From contig NW_026944389.1 of NCBI RefSeq assembly GCF_033439725.1, positions 1,178,001-1,242,000 on the forward strand: a stretch of DNA of 64,000 nt, written 5' to 3'. Under the pieces are notes generated by a model, which saw only the letters and a list, made by a program, of their open reading frames with translations, ran no database searches and was not told the DNA's origin. Position 1 is the stretch's first letter. Each line of letters starts with the position of its first letter. This stretch comes from Neurospora tetraspora. Its lineage: Eukaryota > Ascomycota > Sordariomycetes > Sordariales > Sordariaceae. A program made the position numbers and the translations under genes. Positions 36,169 to 47,209 of this stretch are shown piece by piece.

Positions 36169-37967
36169 TTACCCCCCCCACCCTCGAAGAAGATTCAGCC
36201 CTAGAGTCGAAAAGAAGAAATCAACGCTGTTTTTGGTGTTTTGAATAATGAAAGTAATGACATGTGAATGAAGGGGACCTGACAATTTGGAAAATAAGGA
36301 AAAGGCCCGACAATTTGGATGGGTATTGATATGTGAAAAGGAAAAGTTTTATCTCAATATTTAGTGCGGCTCCTATATGCTATGCGCTTAAGTTTGCGCT
36401 CGAAATCCGGTTCCGAATTAGTAGAATGGTCGTATCTAAACTCGTGCCTAGAATTATTTGATTTATCATCTAATGGTTCTTCATTAGACGAAATCCCTTC
36501 AATGAGGTTCAGCTGTGCCCGTGACGACGAAGGTTGTCCCGAATGTCCCGACAATCTGGAAGGACCCGCTTTGGTTGATTTGGTTGAAGATGAGGCTTTG
36601 GGAGTAGCTTGGCTAAATTCAAGAGACGAGATGGAAGCCTCGATTACATTCAAATCCATGGAGTCGGGATCCTTGGCGTTCTTATAACTCCTAGTGAAGT
36701 GGATAGAGTTTAGAGCCTCTTTGAGCTGGGCTACGAACTCTACGTACGTTGTCGGTATTGGCTGGAGTTGTAGGGCTCGCTTTCGGGTCTCGTTGTTGAG
36801 AGTTTGGCGGAGGATGAAAATCTTGGATTCTTTTGTCTACTGGTTAGCGCGGGATTTATAGAAGAGTCTTTTAAATTTGGCGATAAAGATGGCAAAAGCA
36901 TTATCGTGTTGCTTAAGAGTAAGGAGAGCATTCTGAGCTTGCTGGACTTTGTTGGGATTATTGAAAATCCGGTTCAACTAGTCAATGAGCTCTTCCGGGT
37001 TGAAAGAATTAGCTTCGGAAGCTTACTGAAGTTAAGGTATAACTAGGGTTTGGATCTTATTATCTAATTTATTATAGACATAGAAAAACTAAGCTTCACT
37101 ATTACCAATAGCGTCTCTATTAATGCGGAGCTTAGCACGAAGGTTAGGCAATCAGGTTTCGAAGGAATAGTTAGCTCCGGTGAACTTATCGATATCTGGA
37201 AGAGAGGGTTTTGGCTTCGGCTTTTCTTTATCTTTCTTGCCAATAGTCTTGAAAAGAGAGGAAAGTTGACTGGTGAGATTGGCAACGTCGAATTTGAAGG
37301 TATTAATCTCGTTACGTTGAATCTTAATTTGAATGACGGTTTGGTTAATAACTCCTTGCACCTCTGACAACTCGTTGGAAGCTATGTCCTGGAAGTCCGA
37401 AGGTTCCCGATGATGATGGAGATGATGATAGATGTGAGATCGGACTTGATTGAATGCAAAAGGAGATGGTCCGATGTCGAAAAGAAGAGATGGAGGGTGA
37501 TTAGACCCGATTGAATGGAAGCGAAGCGATTTGCTAGAACGCTGATGCAGTCCGATGTGAGGTCTGATGTTGAAGAGGATGAGAAGAAGGTTGTTGATGT
37601 TAAAGATGATCGAACCCGATTGAGTGGAATGATCGACCGCTAAGATAAAAAAGGAAAAGTGTGGTGTGGGGAAGTGGAGTAGGGCCCGGGTTTAGGGCAC
37701 CGGTTGTCGCATAGACCTATAAGTATTCTTTAAACTCCGTCGGATCCGTTGGGGCGCGGTGCCTACAATTGAGATGAAAAAACCCTAATGTAGTGATAGA
37801 GTTTACTAAGCGGTCGATGGGGGCTTCGGCGTTTAATTACGATAACGAGCGGTCCTTACGATCGGGTGAAAAGGTGGGATGGTGTTGTACGATTTGCGAC
37901 GGTGAGATGAGATGAGAGGCCGTAGCGTTAATTAGATTAGACTGAAGAAGAAGGATCTTTAGTTACG

Positions 37968-38158
37968 TGTGACGTACGTAGATTTCGAGATAAGGGATAC
38001 GAATAATTTGACGTTGTTAATAAATAGCTAAAGATGAAGAAGAAGGAAAGAAGCTAGTCTATATCGGATGGAAGGAATGACGTCCTTATATGCAGTGCCA
38101 GATTGGATGATGATTGAATATGTATGTGATCTGATACATGTCTGGCCACACCATGATA
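37968..38158 (-). repeat. 5' LTR of the gag-only element
   Basis: This 191-bp partner copy differs from the other mainly by C-to-T and G-to-A type changes. Confidence 0.85.
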
Positions 38159-38163
38159 CTATC

Positions 38164-38601
38164 GAAGGTTCGATTTAAAGAGTATTGTTTACAACCCAAC
38201 TAGTCTCTATCGAAAAAGATTAATCTGTGAAGGAACTTCTTATAATATCACGGCGCAATTAAACGGTACGAGTATAAGGTGATAATTGTACTATTTAGTT
38301 AACTTAGACTAAAGATAAGAAGTTGAAGAAGGAAAAAATCCCAAAAGGGAAGGCTCGATGGGAGAGGCGAGGTTTTATACCCTAACTGGGAGGCAGCTAG
38401 AGCCAAGCCCAGAACCTGCACTATAAACCATACCTGTAAATGAGACTTGTGATGGTATGTGACAGCTTAGCGGGTACTGGCCATTATAGGAAGACTATTT
38501 TTAGCTTCTACTTAGTTTGTCAAATAATAGTAAACCTGTTGTTATAAAAGAAGAAAGCAGTTAAGTCATTATGGCATTAGAAATATGACAATCGAGTTTG
38601 G
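38164..38601. other. Island edge, no gene
   Basis: The spacer between the last LTR element and the tRNA. A patch at about 38255-38463 (AGACTAAAGATAAGAAG... to GATGGTATGTGACA) resembles the LTR of the gag-only element in layout and could be a related solo LTR. I could not fix its ends. Confidence 0.35.
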
Positions 38602-38622
38602 AAAAAAAAAAGAAAAAAAAAA
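38602..38622 (-). terminator. Pol III terminator of tRNA-Pro
   Basis: On the minus strand two runs of ten T separated by one C start three bases past the tRNA 3' end, a strong Pol III stop. Confidence 0.85.
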
Positions 38623-38625
38623 GAT

Positions 38626-38715
38626 GGGGCCACCCGGGGATTGAACCCGGGACCTCTCGCAACGATGCTCAGGATTGAACCCTAAGCGAGAATCATACCA
38701 CTAGACCAGCGGCCC
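38626..38715 (-). tRNA. tRNA-Pro (AGG) with an 18-nt intron
   Basis: On the minus strand the acceptor arm GGGCCGC pairs with GTGGCCC, with discriminator C. Box A is TGGTCTAGTGGT, and the T-arm is CCGGG-TTCAATC-CCCGG. The anticodon stem CTCGC/GCGAG encloses TTAGGG plus T once an 18-nt intron is removed (plus coordinates 38662-38679). The intron lies one base 3' of the anticodon AGG (38681-38683), the canonical position. All arms pair, so the gene looks functional. It marks the boundary between the transposon island and gene-bearing DNA. Confidence 0.95.
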
Positions 38716-39220
38716 TTTGATTTGTGAAATCCCGAGGCCAGATTAGACCCCCATATACGCCGACATGTGAGGCGCTCAGTCACACGTAAGTGTTTTTTTT
38801 TTTTTGTGATGTTGCAAACCATAACAAAGAGCTGTGCATATATGGAAATCTCAAAGGTTACCAACGTTATTGCCGTAGAAATAATCTCAGACAGGGAGTC
38901 GCCATTGGCTGCACTGCTGTAGACGGGAAGTGGGAGGAGTGCACGTGCTCAGGCACTCAGGGTCCATCTGGGGGCAACAGGTGACGTGCGTGCCTGCCAA
39001 GCAAGCCAAGATGAGCTGGGACCGCGACCCCTGTTGTGCCGGCGGTACCTGCTTTGCACAACACGCCACCAGCAAGCCACCGGATGTCAAGGGTCGAGAT
39101 GTGCGACGGGATCTGCTGATTAGCTACCCCTTTCCCAATTTTTATATTTTCTTTCATTCGTGTGTAGGCGCACGTTTCTGTTGTTTACATCTGCTGCATG
39201 CATCGGACGGATCTGGAAAG

Positions 39221-40313
39221 ATGGACGCAGCTTTGGAGATTCTCGATCCTCTTGTGCTGGACAGACTATACGCATACCTGTTGCCAGCTGTAACGACTCC
39301 CACGGCCGACGGCAGCGTGCTGGGCAATGGCTTCGACAACAGCACGTCTGCATTTTCAAAATCGCCATCGCAGAGTTCCTACGGGTCGGCATGGCCACGG
39401 GACAACATCCTTCGACAATGCGCCTCCATCCTGGTGATCACCCAGGTTGGTGCTACGCTCCTATACTGGGTGTTCAGCGCCTTCTCGTACTACTTCATTT
39501 TCGACCGCCGTCTTGAGTACCACCCGCGCTTCCTCAAGAACCAGGTGCGCCAGGAGATCATCTCATCCATGACCGCCGTCCCTTGGATCAACATCATGAC
39601 CCTGCCATTTTTCCTGGCGGAGGTGCGCGGCAAGAGCTTCCTCTACACCCGCGTGGATGACTATGGCTGGGCATGGATGGCCATCTCAACAGTGCTCTTC
39701 ATGATCTGGAATGACGTGATGATTTACTGGATTCATCGACTTGAGCACCACCCCAGTGTTTACAAGTACATTCACAAGCCACACCACAAGTGGATTGGTA
39801 GGCGCACACCCTCTGTACGCTATCCCAGCATTTTCCAGCTAACACGACATAGTGCCGACGCCGTGGGCAGCTCTGGCTTTCCACCCAGTCGATGGATATG
39901 TTCAGTCCCTCCCTTACCAGTGAGTTTCTTGCTTCCCCTGGGCTCCATTGTGGGCGACCTTTTAACGTGGTGATAGCGTGTTTGTCTTCTTTTGCCCGGT
40001 GCAAAAGTACTTGTACATGGTCCTTTTCGTTCTGGTGCAGGTCTGGACGATTCTCATCCACGATGGTGACATGATCTCGGGCCACTGGCTTGAGAAGTAT
40101 ATCAACAGCCCGGCCCACCACACACTGCATCACATGTATTTCACTGTCAACTATGGACAGTACTTTACATGGGCCGACAACTACTTCGAGTCGCATCGGG
40201 CGCCTCGTCCCGATTTGGATCCGCTTCATGACGCACTCAAAGTCATGAGAGAGAAGGGGCTGGTAGACGAAAAGGGACACCCAATTCCCCAGAAGAATAA
40301 GAAGGACGAGTAA
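39221..40313 (+). CDS. erg3: C-5 sterol desaturase (ERG3), three exons
   Basis: This endoplasmic-reticulum enzyme introduces the C5-C6 double bond late in ergosterol synthesis. The exons are 39221-39797, 39853-39919 and 39977-40313, with GT-AG introns of 55 and 57 bp; the product is 326 aa. The start at 39221 gives MDAALEILDPLVLDRLYAYL, the usual N-terminus of fungal ERG3; in-frame upstream ATGs lack conservation. The fatty-acid-hydroxylase-family histidine boxes are all present: HRLEHH (about residue 180), HKPHHK (about 190) and HTLHH (about 260). Several hydrophobic segments (VITQVGATLLYWVFSAF and AISTVLFMIWNDVMIYWI) fit membrane spans. The C-terminus is Lys-rich (KNKKDE), reminiscent of an ER-retrieval signal. 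Nothing in the neighbouring genes is linked to sterols. The gene looks intact. Confidence 0.93.
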
Positions 40314-40868
40314 ATATGGTGTGACGGATGACGGAAGATGAGGACGACCAGTAATGGATGAGGTTGTACATGCGATTGATGTGTTATAGCGATGGGAGAC
40401 GAGAGTACTCACGTACTAGGGAACGCCTGCCGCCCTTACAACAAACATATAGCTGCTACTATTGGAGCTAACTAACTATAATATTTGAATACTATTACAC
40501 GAAAGGTCCTTACCTGACCTCTATATATCAGCCACGTCTCAGCTGCTGTGCTTTGTCATTGATAAGATACTGGAGACCTTGCGCGTTTGTCGCTGAGGAT
40601 TGGAAAGAGGATGACCGAGCTACTAACAGTTTTATGTGCTAGCTCCGTATATCCTTGTTAGCGTATCCCGCTTACTAAGACGCGGGCCAACAAGCGTTTG
40701 CGCCATGAAGCTGCAGGCAGGCACCTGCTTGCATCTCTTAACACCAGCACCTGCACAGCACCGACTGACGATTTATCCATCAGCACCATCGTACACGCAC
40801 ACGGACATTCAGACGCATCCTTTATGGAGCTGAAGTAACAAACAGCAGCACTCTGCACGTCTCCGGCC
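40314..40868. other. Intergenic between ERG3 and the unknown protein gene
   Basis: It contains the ERG3 3' flank and the promoter side of the next gene. Short open frames here show no coding pattern, and no RNA gene is visible. Confidence 0.5.
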
Positions 40869-42300
40869 ATGCCACGACAGCTTCCCTGGAAAGTTGAATC
40901 AACCCAGAAAAAGTCCAGCGGGAGAAGCGTTGCCGTGAGGGGTGGGGTAGCTCAATCGACATCTACTGCTGCTCCCGACTCAGAACCCAGCGCATCCTCA
41001 CCCTCGGCTCGGAACGCACAATCATCAAGCAAGGCGACGCTGAAGTCGAACACGGGCGCAGATGGGCTCAATATTTTATCTAGCAAAACAGCACGAGACT
41101 CAGACACAAGTCGTCGTCCACATCTGTCCCGGTTCCCATCGACATCGCCGCCGCCTGAGCCTCTGAGAGAGGAGTTCATGATTGAAGGCCCCCGCTACGA
41201 TGACAGGTATCGCATGGTGGAGGATGAGTTTCTCGCCGTGGCCGGCGAGTTCACCCGTCATTTGCACGCCGCCGAATACCAGCGCCTCAAGAGCCTTGCC
41301 AGCTCCAAGAATGCCGAGACAATTGATAACATCTCACGTCCTGTCACTGGCGCACCAACGGATGCTGTGAGGCAAAGGCATGCCAGACTCGAGACAGCGG
41401 CCAGGCAACAGAAAGGGTTAACCAAGGTCTTGGGGAAACGGGTTGACCACGACTCGGACTCTGGAGACAAGCCATGGACAGGCACCTCGCTGCAGGGCCT
41501 GATGGATAGCCCGAGGAAGAAGAAGGTCCCATTAAATCGCTCATTGAGTTCCTTAAGCGCTCCAGCCCCTGGATTCTGTCAGAAAGCACGGTTGAGTGGA
41601 TTGATTCAACGATAAAATGGGTAAATCTCTATATTGTATGTGTATGTCTGGGAAGAGCGCTGTGGAACCAGAGTTGGGGGCTCCCAGAATATTAGGGGGG
41701 TCTACAGCCATTTGGGGAGGCTGGGAGGCTAGTCCTCTTTCAAAACCCTCTCCTTACTAGCTGGATTTAACCCTCCAAACTGACAGATTCCGAGCTGCAA
41801 GACGGCCGAGTCCGTCGCTGGATCGGGCCGTACGTATGCAAGGGAGAGTAGGCAATCGAAAGCCACCAAGTGAAGACGAGGGCGACGACAACGAAGATGA
41901 TGACTCGGCTTTGGATGGGCACACGGCGTGGTCCCCAAAGCTCCATAGGGCTCGAGTTACCGAAATGTCGTCAGTCTCAACGCTCTCTGCCCGGAATACC
42001 ACCGAAAGTAGACCGTCTCAGACACCGGCGCATGCTTCGCGTGCCTCCAGTGATCAAGGCACGCGGTCAACGAGGATTTCCCTTCCTATTGCTCGTTCTC
42101 ACAAACAGACCAGCAGGCTCAACAGGAATCATAGTTCCAGCGATCAGGATGAAGAGGAAGACGACATTGATTTGTTCTCTCGAATCCGTTCCCGCAGGGC
42201 AGGCCAGCGACGAAGACCCGGCTCTCCAGTTATAAAAACGGAAGTCAAGACGGAGGACAGCCAAAGTGCCACTTCATTGCACGAGATACCGTTCCTCTAA
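40869..42300 (+). CDS. Ser-rich/acidic nuclear-type protein, unknown; exon structure uncertain
   Basis: I do not recognise this protein. An open frame from ATG 40869 to about 41613 has a basic/Ser-rich N-terminus. It then has a well-behaved helical segment around YDDRYRMVEDEFLAVAGEF and RHLHAAEYQRLKSLASSKN, which is the part most likely to be a conserved domain. A second open frame ends at 42300, carries SEDEGDDNEDDDSALDGH and a basic/acidic tail (RIRSRRAGQRRR, then IKTEVKTED), and must be entered through an intron. A different frame at about 41510-41620 reads IKSLIEFLKRSSPWILSE and then meets GTAAAT at 41621, which looks like a donor. An additional small intron upstream of 41510 is therefore likely. 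I give one gene with at least two introns as the best guess; two adjacent genes are possible. Acidic and basic stretches suggest a nuclear protein. Confidence 0.5.
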
Positions 42301-42438
42301 TACACCACAGCTCTCTGGATAGATCTGACTTCATATACAAAACAAGCCCGCTAAAGTACAACACAAAGAACAACCTCAAAAGGACAACGCTTCTCGGATA
42401 TCGTCAATACAAAGCCACTCCACTCCTTCACCCAGCCT

Positions 42439-43839
42439 TTAGGCCTTGGCCTGGAACGGGGTCTCATACGGCGTCTCAGCCTGGGGGGTGATTCTGGCCA
42501 GATGCCTCCTCTGGCCGTCCTTCCAGTCCACGAGTGCCGAGTGCTGAGTAACCCGGTTGTCCCAGACGACGACGGTGCCCTCCTCCCAGTGGACGCGTGC
42601 TTGGAAGTCGGCACCATAGGCAAGATGGTCGTACAGGAACTTGAGAAGAGTATCCGATTCCTCCTTCTTGAGACCGACAATCTCACGAGTGACTGCAGGA
42701 GCGTGACATGCAGATTAGCTTCTGTCTGGAATATGTTCTCGACCTCCGCTAGGCGTTGAGAGCAGCCGGGAGCAGAGGGCGACTTACACTGAGGGTTGAC
42801 ATAGATAGCCTTCTCGCCCGTGGCGGGGTGTGTCCTGATGATGGGGTGCTCGTTCACAACAGGCTCACGCCTCTTGATGCCGCCTCTGGCAGCCGCCGAG
42901 TTGACTTGCTCGATACCAGAATGAGTGGCCTTGAGGCCGTGCAGACGCTCCTGGAACAAGGGGCTGAGGCGGTTGTAGGCCTCCACGGCATCGACGAAGA
43001 GGGTGTCACCACCGGTCTCGGGCTTCTCGAGGATGTACAGGAAGGTAGTACCTGGAGGTTGTTGCTCATACGAGACATCCGAGTGCCAGGCGACGGATGA
43101 GGTGCGGTTGGCGAAGAAAAGGTCGACGCTGTTGTCACCGGCGCTACGATGGACCAAGTGGACCTCGGGGAAGCCTTCAGGGGAGCCCGAAGTAGGGTGG
43201 ATGTGATGACTGCGTTTCCCAATATCAGTCAAATTACTTTCCCGGGTTGAAGCATGATCAGAAGATTTCCAAGACCTACCGGCCAAAGTATTCGCCAAAC
43301 TTAAGGCCTTCCTCGATGGGCAGATCGGCAAAGTCCTGGCCACGGAAGGCGACAACCTTGCGCTCCGCCACGAACCGAGCAAGCTCGTCCTTGCCGGCGT
43401 TGGTCAAGGCGCTGAGCTGAATGCCCCTTACCTCGGTACCAATGGTGGGGGTGAGGTGAGTTACGGTGGTGCCCTCTGGGAGCAGGTTCTTGTACGAGGT
43501 GTCGGCATCCTTGCCGTGCTCGTAGTGCTCGAAAGGCTCCAACGGGGAATACTTTTGCTCTGGGTTCCAGGTAGGGAGGTAATGGGGATACTGCACAGGA
43601 CGATTAAGTCAGCACTGGCTCTATGGAAGAGCAAAATATGTCCATCCCTGCCGTCCGCAGGGCTTGATATGTCGTACCTTGGCGGCCTGGAAGCCTTTCT
43701 TGCCAGACAATTCGGCCTCTTTGTCGAAGGCGACAGGGGCGAGCTCCTTATAGACGCCTCTGTGGTGCGCAGACTGGAGCTTCACGGGGTTCACTTCGGG
43801 AACCGGGACGATGACGGCCTCGACAGCGGAAGGGGCCAT
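42439..43839 (-). CDS. TauD/TfdA-family alpha-ketoglutarate dioxygenase, four exons
   Basis: This is an Fe(II)- and 2-oxoglutarate-dependent dioxygenase related to yeast Jlp1 and bacterial TauD, which release sulfite from sulfonates. The substrate here is not provable. The minus-strand exons are 43678-43839, 43280-43590, 42788-43209 and 42439-42692, with GT-AG introns of 87, 70 and 95 bp; the product is 382 aa. The metal site shows as WHSDVSY (H-x-D) and the distal His in TQHSALVDW. The 2-oxoglutarate-binding Arg fits RRHLARITP near the C-terminus. The N-terminal part carries VRGIQLSALTN and VVAFRGQDF, typical of the family, and LEKPETGGDTLFVDAVEAYN sits where expected. Length and motifs are complete, so it is probably active. 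No sulfur-metabolism genes lie beside it. Confidence 0.9.
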
Positions 43840-45355
43840 GTTGTGAAGGTTTGACTTTGTCCGACGTTGTTTGTTGGTGTAGTGTGCGGTGAGTAGTTTT
43901 CTGCTGCCAATCAGGACGGGTGCGGATTCCCTTTTATACAGCTCGCCATGGCCTTAGAATCCATCTTCTCGAGCTGTTCATCAAAACGACGTCGGTTCAT
44001 TGTTTGCGGGGTTGATATGCCCATGATGAAGGGCATGGATGATATTGCGTGAGCAAGCTATGTTCCAATCAAGGATGTTGCCGAACATGAGCAATGCAGA
44101 CACGGGTTTCGATTATGGCCCGTTGCTTTCGACTCTATGCGAACCGGTGCCGATCCGGTGCCTTGTTGGAGGATATGGGCGGCTACTGAGTGGTGGTAGA
44201 GTGTGAGGGGAGCGCCATGATGCTGTTATCTAGGCCTCTAGAAGCCAGCCCGCTGAGGAAGTGCATTCGCAGGCCGTTCAACCGTCCTACCAAATCGGCA
44301 TGATATGCGTCGTCAATCAGAGTGTCTCGGGAGCAAATGTCGCGTGTTGTAAGCGTGCGTATCATTGGGCATTGGTGTAAAGGTGGTGATGTGAGACGCG
44401 GAGTGGATCACGCAATCGCGTCTAGTGGTGACGGAGTAGGGAGCACGTCATGGCCTTTAACGATAGACAACACCTGAAAAGAGGCAAGATACACTTATCG
44501 AGAGTCGAGATAGCCCGCGAAGCTGGCGCTTGGTAATCAGTTGTCGATGAGAAATATTTGAGGAACAATGACTTCGTGAAGTGAGTAACGGTTATGTGGG
44601 ATAACTGACCGCCAACTATCATTCATTGACCTATATGATATTACAGAGGATATTCGTGGAAGCAAATGCCAAATCCATGATGAGACCTCCCTGCATCTTC
44701 TCAATTTGTTACTGAGAATCATAAAATGATCGCAAAGCCAGCTGCTATTAGGTATAACGTGCTTTATGGTGTCATCCCTCCAATTATGGTGGTGAAGCTG
44801 GGCTTCGGGAAAGGTTTGGTCGGCGGAGGGGCCGTATAACGGGATAATGATGAATGAACAGACGTCCCTTCGCTTCCAGCGCTTCTACTGTTGCGGACTA
44901 GTTCGACCTCCCATCATGTTGAATCCGTAATTAATAAGACAGGAGCGTGTTTTGACATTCGATTGAGTTTTCTAGCGGTTATCTTGTCCTCACTTGATTT
45001 TACGTGATGTTAGCTCGCTGTCACGTCACCTAGCATTGGCTTGAGTGTGATCTGGCACATCAGAAAAGTGTATGCTAGAAGAAACCAAAGAAACTTGAAG
45101 GTTTGGTCGGAAACTCTGACTTGCCTTCAACTCAAGGTGTGTGTAATTCTACTCAAATACAACGAAAAAAAAAAGTACTGTTAGCTTGGGAGTTGAAGTC
45201 GCTGACCTTGACATTCGTCCACAACTGAAGACCGCTTATATTGCGCCCAAGATTTCAGTCTGGATCCACCTCACTTCGAGCCTTCCGGTTGGGATAATGG
45301 GATCCCTCGGGTCCCTTGGTAAGCTACTCCCACACGCCGCTGACCAGTTGAGCCG
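43840..45355. other. 1.5-kb intergenic region
   Basis: The upstream region of the dioxygenase gene and the 3' flank of the membrane-protein gene. Open frames on the minus strand (44183-44722) are short and lack domain or codon pattern. There is no tRNA or repeat that I can see. Confidence 0.45.
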
Positions 45356-46354
45356 CTAACCAGGCAACTCGTTGATGTGCTGGAGATGATCCCCACCGTA
45401 CGGTTTGTATGTATGTCCCATAGCATAGCCCTGACCTTCCGAAGCCTCGGATATCAGCGGGGATGGCTGGAACGAGGCATGACTTGTGGTTGCTGGAGAG
45501 AAGGCCGAGGGTGATACCGTGTTTCCGTGTAACTCTGAACGCAGAGACCATGGACGGTCGGTCTGGGGGTCGAGTTCACTGATATTCGGGGACGCATGGA
45601 GATCTTGCGAGTTTCCCCCTGGCGAGATTGGCGACTTGGACTCCTTTCCTAGCACATCATCGGCCGTGTTTGCAGACCCGTCGGTACCAGACGGGCTGTG
45701 ATCATCCTCTGCTCTTCGTCGGCGGACTATGAAGAAGATGGCAAGGCCAACCAGTACCAAAATGGCGCAAAAACCAGTTAAAGAGATGCCCACGATGGCA
45801 CCGGTGCTGAGATTCGAGGAGTCATCAGTCGAGGAAGTTGCTATTGGTCCAGGTGGGACAGCAGATGGAGTAGACGTGGAAGAACCCGTGCCAGCCGTGG
45901 AGGTTGCCTGGGAGCTTGCTGAATCCAGAGAGGAAGTGATTGTTGGGGTCGAAGTGGTGCTGGGCGTGTGGTATACCGAGGATGGGTCGGATACGAGCCA
46001 GTTGAGGCTGCTCTTGTCCAGATCCTCAGGAAGCTTGACGACGTTGGATATAACGCTGGCAGTGAAGGTTGAGAGTGCAGGAGAGACGTCGGTGTTGGGA
46101 CAGACTTTGTCCTTGTCGCATTTGGCTGGGTTTTTTGTGATGTAATCCGGATAGTCGTTGTTCTGGATGCACGGCATCCACTTTTTGTCACCGTCACAGT
46201 AGATAAGGCCGGACCAGACGGTGGCATCATAAAACTTTTGGGGGCAGATGGGATCTTGGTACTCTTTGTCTGTGCAGCCAGCGACGTAAGTGGTGACGAA
46301 ATCTGGGTTGAAGCATGCACCTTCCTCGAGACAATCTGTCTCGCAGAAAGCCAT
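45356..46354 (-). CDS. Cys-rich single-pass membrane protein, apparently N-terminally truncated
   Basis: The open frame encodes 332 aa. Residues 1-90 are Cys-rich (FCETDCLEEGACFNP, then VAGCTDKEYQDPICPQK), matching the extracellular half of a common Pezizomycotina family of Cys-rich, Ser/Thr-stalk membrane proteins. A Ser/Thr/Pro-rich stalk (about 110-185) precedes one membrane span (GAIVGISLTGFCAILVLVGL), then RRRR as a stop-transfer signal, and a Ser/Pro-rich cytoplasmic tail. Family members normally start with a signal peptide and more Cys motifs. Here the frame opens with MAFCETDC and an in-frame stop lies just upstream, and only 51 bp separate it from the zinc-finger frame. Either an upstream exon was lost at this breakpoint or it is too short to see. 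The specific function is unknown; a cell-wall-sensor-like topology is inferred. Confidence 0.6.
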   Translation of the reverse strand: MAFCETDCLEEGACFNPDFVTTYVAGCTDKEYQDPICPQKFYDATVWSGLIYCDGDKKWMPCIQNNDYPDYITKNPAKCDKDKVCPNTDVSPALSTFTASVISNVVKLPEDLDKSSLNWLVSDPSSVYHTPSTTSTPTITSSLDSASSQATSTAGTGSSTSTPSAVPPGPIATSSTDDSSNLSTGAIVGISLTGFCAILVLVGLAIFFIVRRRRAEDDHSPSGTDGSANTADDVLGKESKSPISPGGNSQDLHASPNISELDPQTDRPWSLRSELHGNTVSPSAFSPATTSHASFQPSPLISEASEGQGYAMGHTYKPYGGDHLQHINELPG

Positions 46355-46405
46355 CAGTCTTCATCCTCTCACATACATGATCTCAACACCTCGCACACAC
46401 CCGTC

Positions 46406-47209
46406 CTATCCGCCCTCAGGATGTTTCTTTGCCATATGCCTGGTGAGGGATGTGAATGAAAACATCTGGCCGCAGACCGTACACTTGACCTTCACATTAT
46501 GTTCATCTCGGTTATGCTTGTCAAAATCCAGCTTTGTTGCAAATTTACCTTCGCAGCCAGGCACCGTACAGTTGTATTTCTCATGTATGCGCTTGGTATG
46601 TTCGGTAAGTTCACTCTCTGTTGCAAATGCCTTACTTCTGCAGCCAGGCACCTCACACTTCAACTTGTCCTCAGGATGTTTCCTCACCATATGCCCGGTG
46701 AGGTGCTTCTTTCTTGCAAATGTCTGGCCGCAGAGCGTGCACTCGACCCTCACACCATGTACCCCTCGGTTATGCTCGCGAAGATCCTTCTCCGTTGCAA
46801 ATGGCTTACTTTTGCAGCCAGGCACCGTACAGTTGAAAGGCCTCAAATTCTCATGTGTGCGCTTGATATGATCGGCGAGGATTTTTTCGGTTGTAACCTT
46901 ATCGCCGCAGACCTTACATTCGAACCTCAAGTTCTCATGTTCGGTGTTGATATGCCTGGTGACTGAACGTTCATCCTTATATGTCTTGGGGCAGCCAGGC
47001 ACCGTACACTTGAAAAGCTCCGAGTTCTTATGTACGGTATTGGTATGGTTGGTGAGGTGTCTTTCTATATTAAACTTCCAGCCGCAGCCAGGCTCCGTAC
47101 ACTCGAAAGGCTTAGGCTTAGGAGTTTCCCAGTATTGTTTGTCCTTAGCCGGTTGGTCCGGAGATGGCTTGTTTACGCTAGGTTGATCCGCAGCAGGGGG
47201 GTCGCTATA
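46406..47209 (-). pseudogene. C2H2 zinc-finger protein, eight fingers, 5' end missing
   Basis: The minus-strand frame is open from 47209 to the stop at 46406 and holds eight consecutive C2H2 fingers of TFIIIA-like type. They alternate a C-x4-C form (CTVPGCPKTY, CTVPGCKSKPF, CEVPGCRSKAF, CTVPGCEGKF) with a C-x2-C form (CKVCGD, CTLCGQTF, CTVCGQMF). Linkers are short, and a Pro/Lys-rich segment precedes finger 1. There is no ATG in frame upstream of the fingers, and stops follow at once in AT-rich DNA. The gene therefore seems cut at its 5' end at the edge of the RIP tract, unless an upstream exon is spliced in. A DNA-binding role follows from the family; targets are unknown. Confidence 0.65.

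Larger units (their letters stand above)
35978..38158 (-). mobile_element. Gag-only LTR retroelement fossil, 2.18 kb
   Basis: The LTRs are 191 bp each (35978-36168 and 37968-38158), and the target duplication CTATC is at 35973-35977 and 38159-38163. A purine tract reading GGGTGGGGGGGG on the minus strand abuts the left LTR and sets the orientation. The 1.8-kb interior has gag-like remains on the minus strand: an N-terminal coiled segment, a PDIDKFTG-type gag start near 37170, helical capsid-like sequence near 36.75-37.05 kb and a Ser-rich acidic tail near 36.35-36.66 kb. There is no sign of protease, reverse transcriptase or integrase. It is broken in several places, with moderate RIP and clearly younger than the Copia fossil. 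Confidence 0.8.

Noticed and set aside
38930-39973. Long plus-strand frame starting upstream of ERG3
   Set aside because: It contains ERG3 exon 1 but adds about 97 unconserved residues upstream and reads through the first intron. The start at 39221 and spliced structure fit the family.
39699-40412. 237-codon minus-strand frame over ERG3
   Set aside because: It is the antisense shadow of ERG3 exons and has no recognisable features.
39221-43839. Secondary-metabolite or sterol gene cluster
   Set aside because: ERG3, the unknown acidic protein and the TauD dioxygenase have no common pathway. No PKS, NRPS, terpene cyclase, P450 or transporter is nearby.
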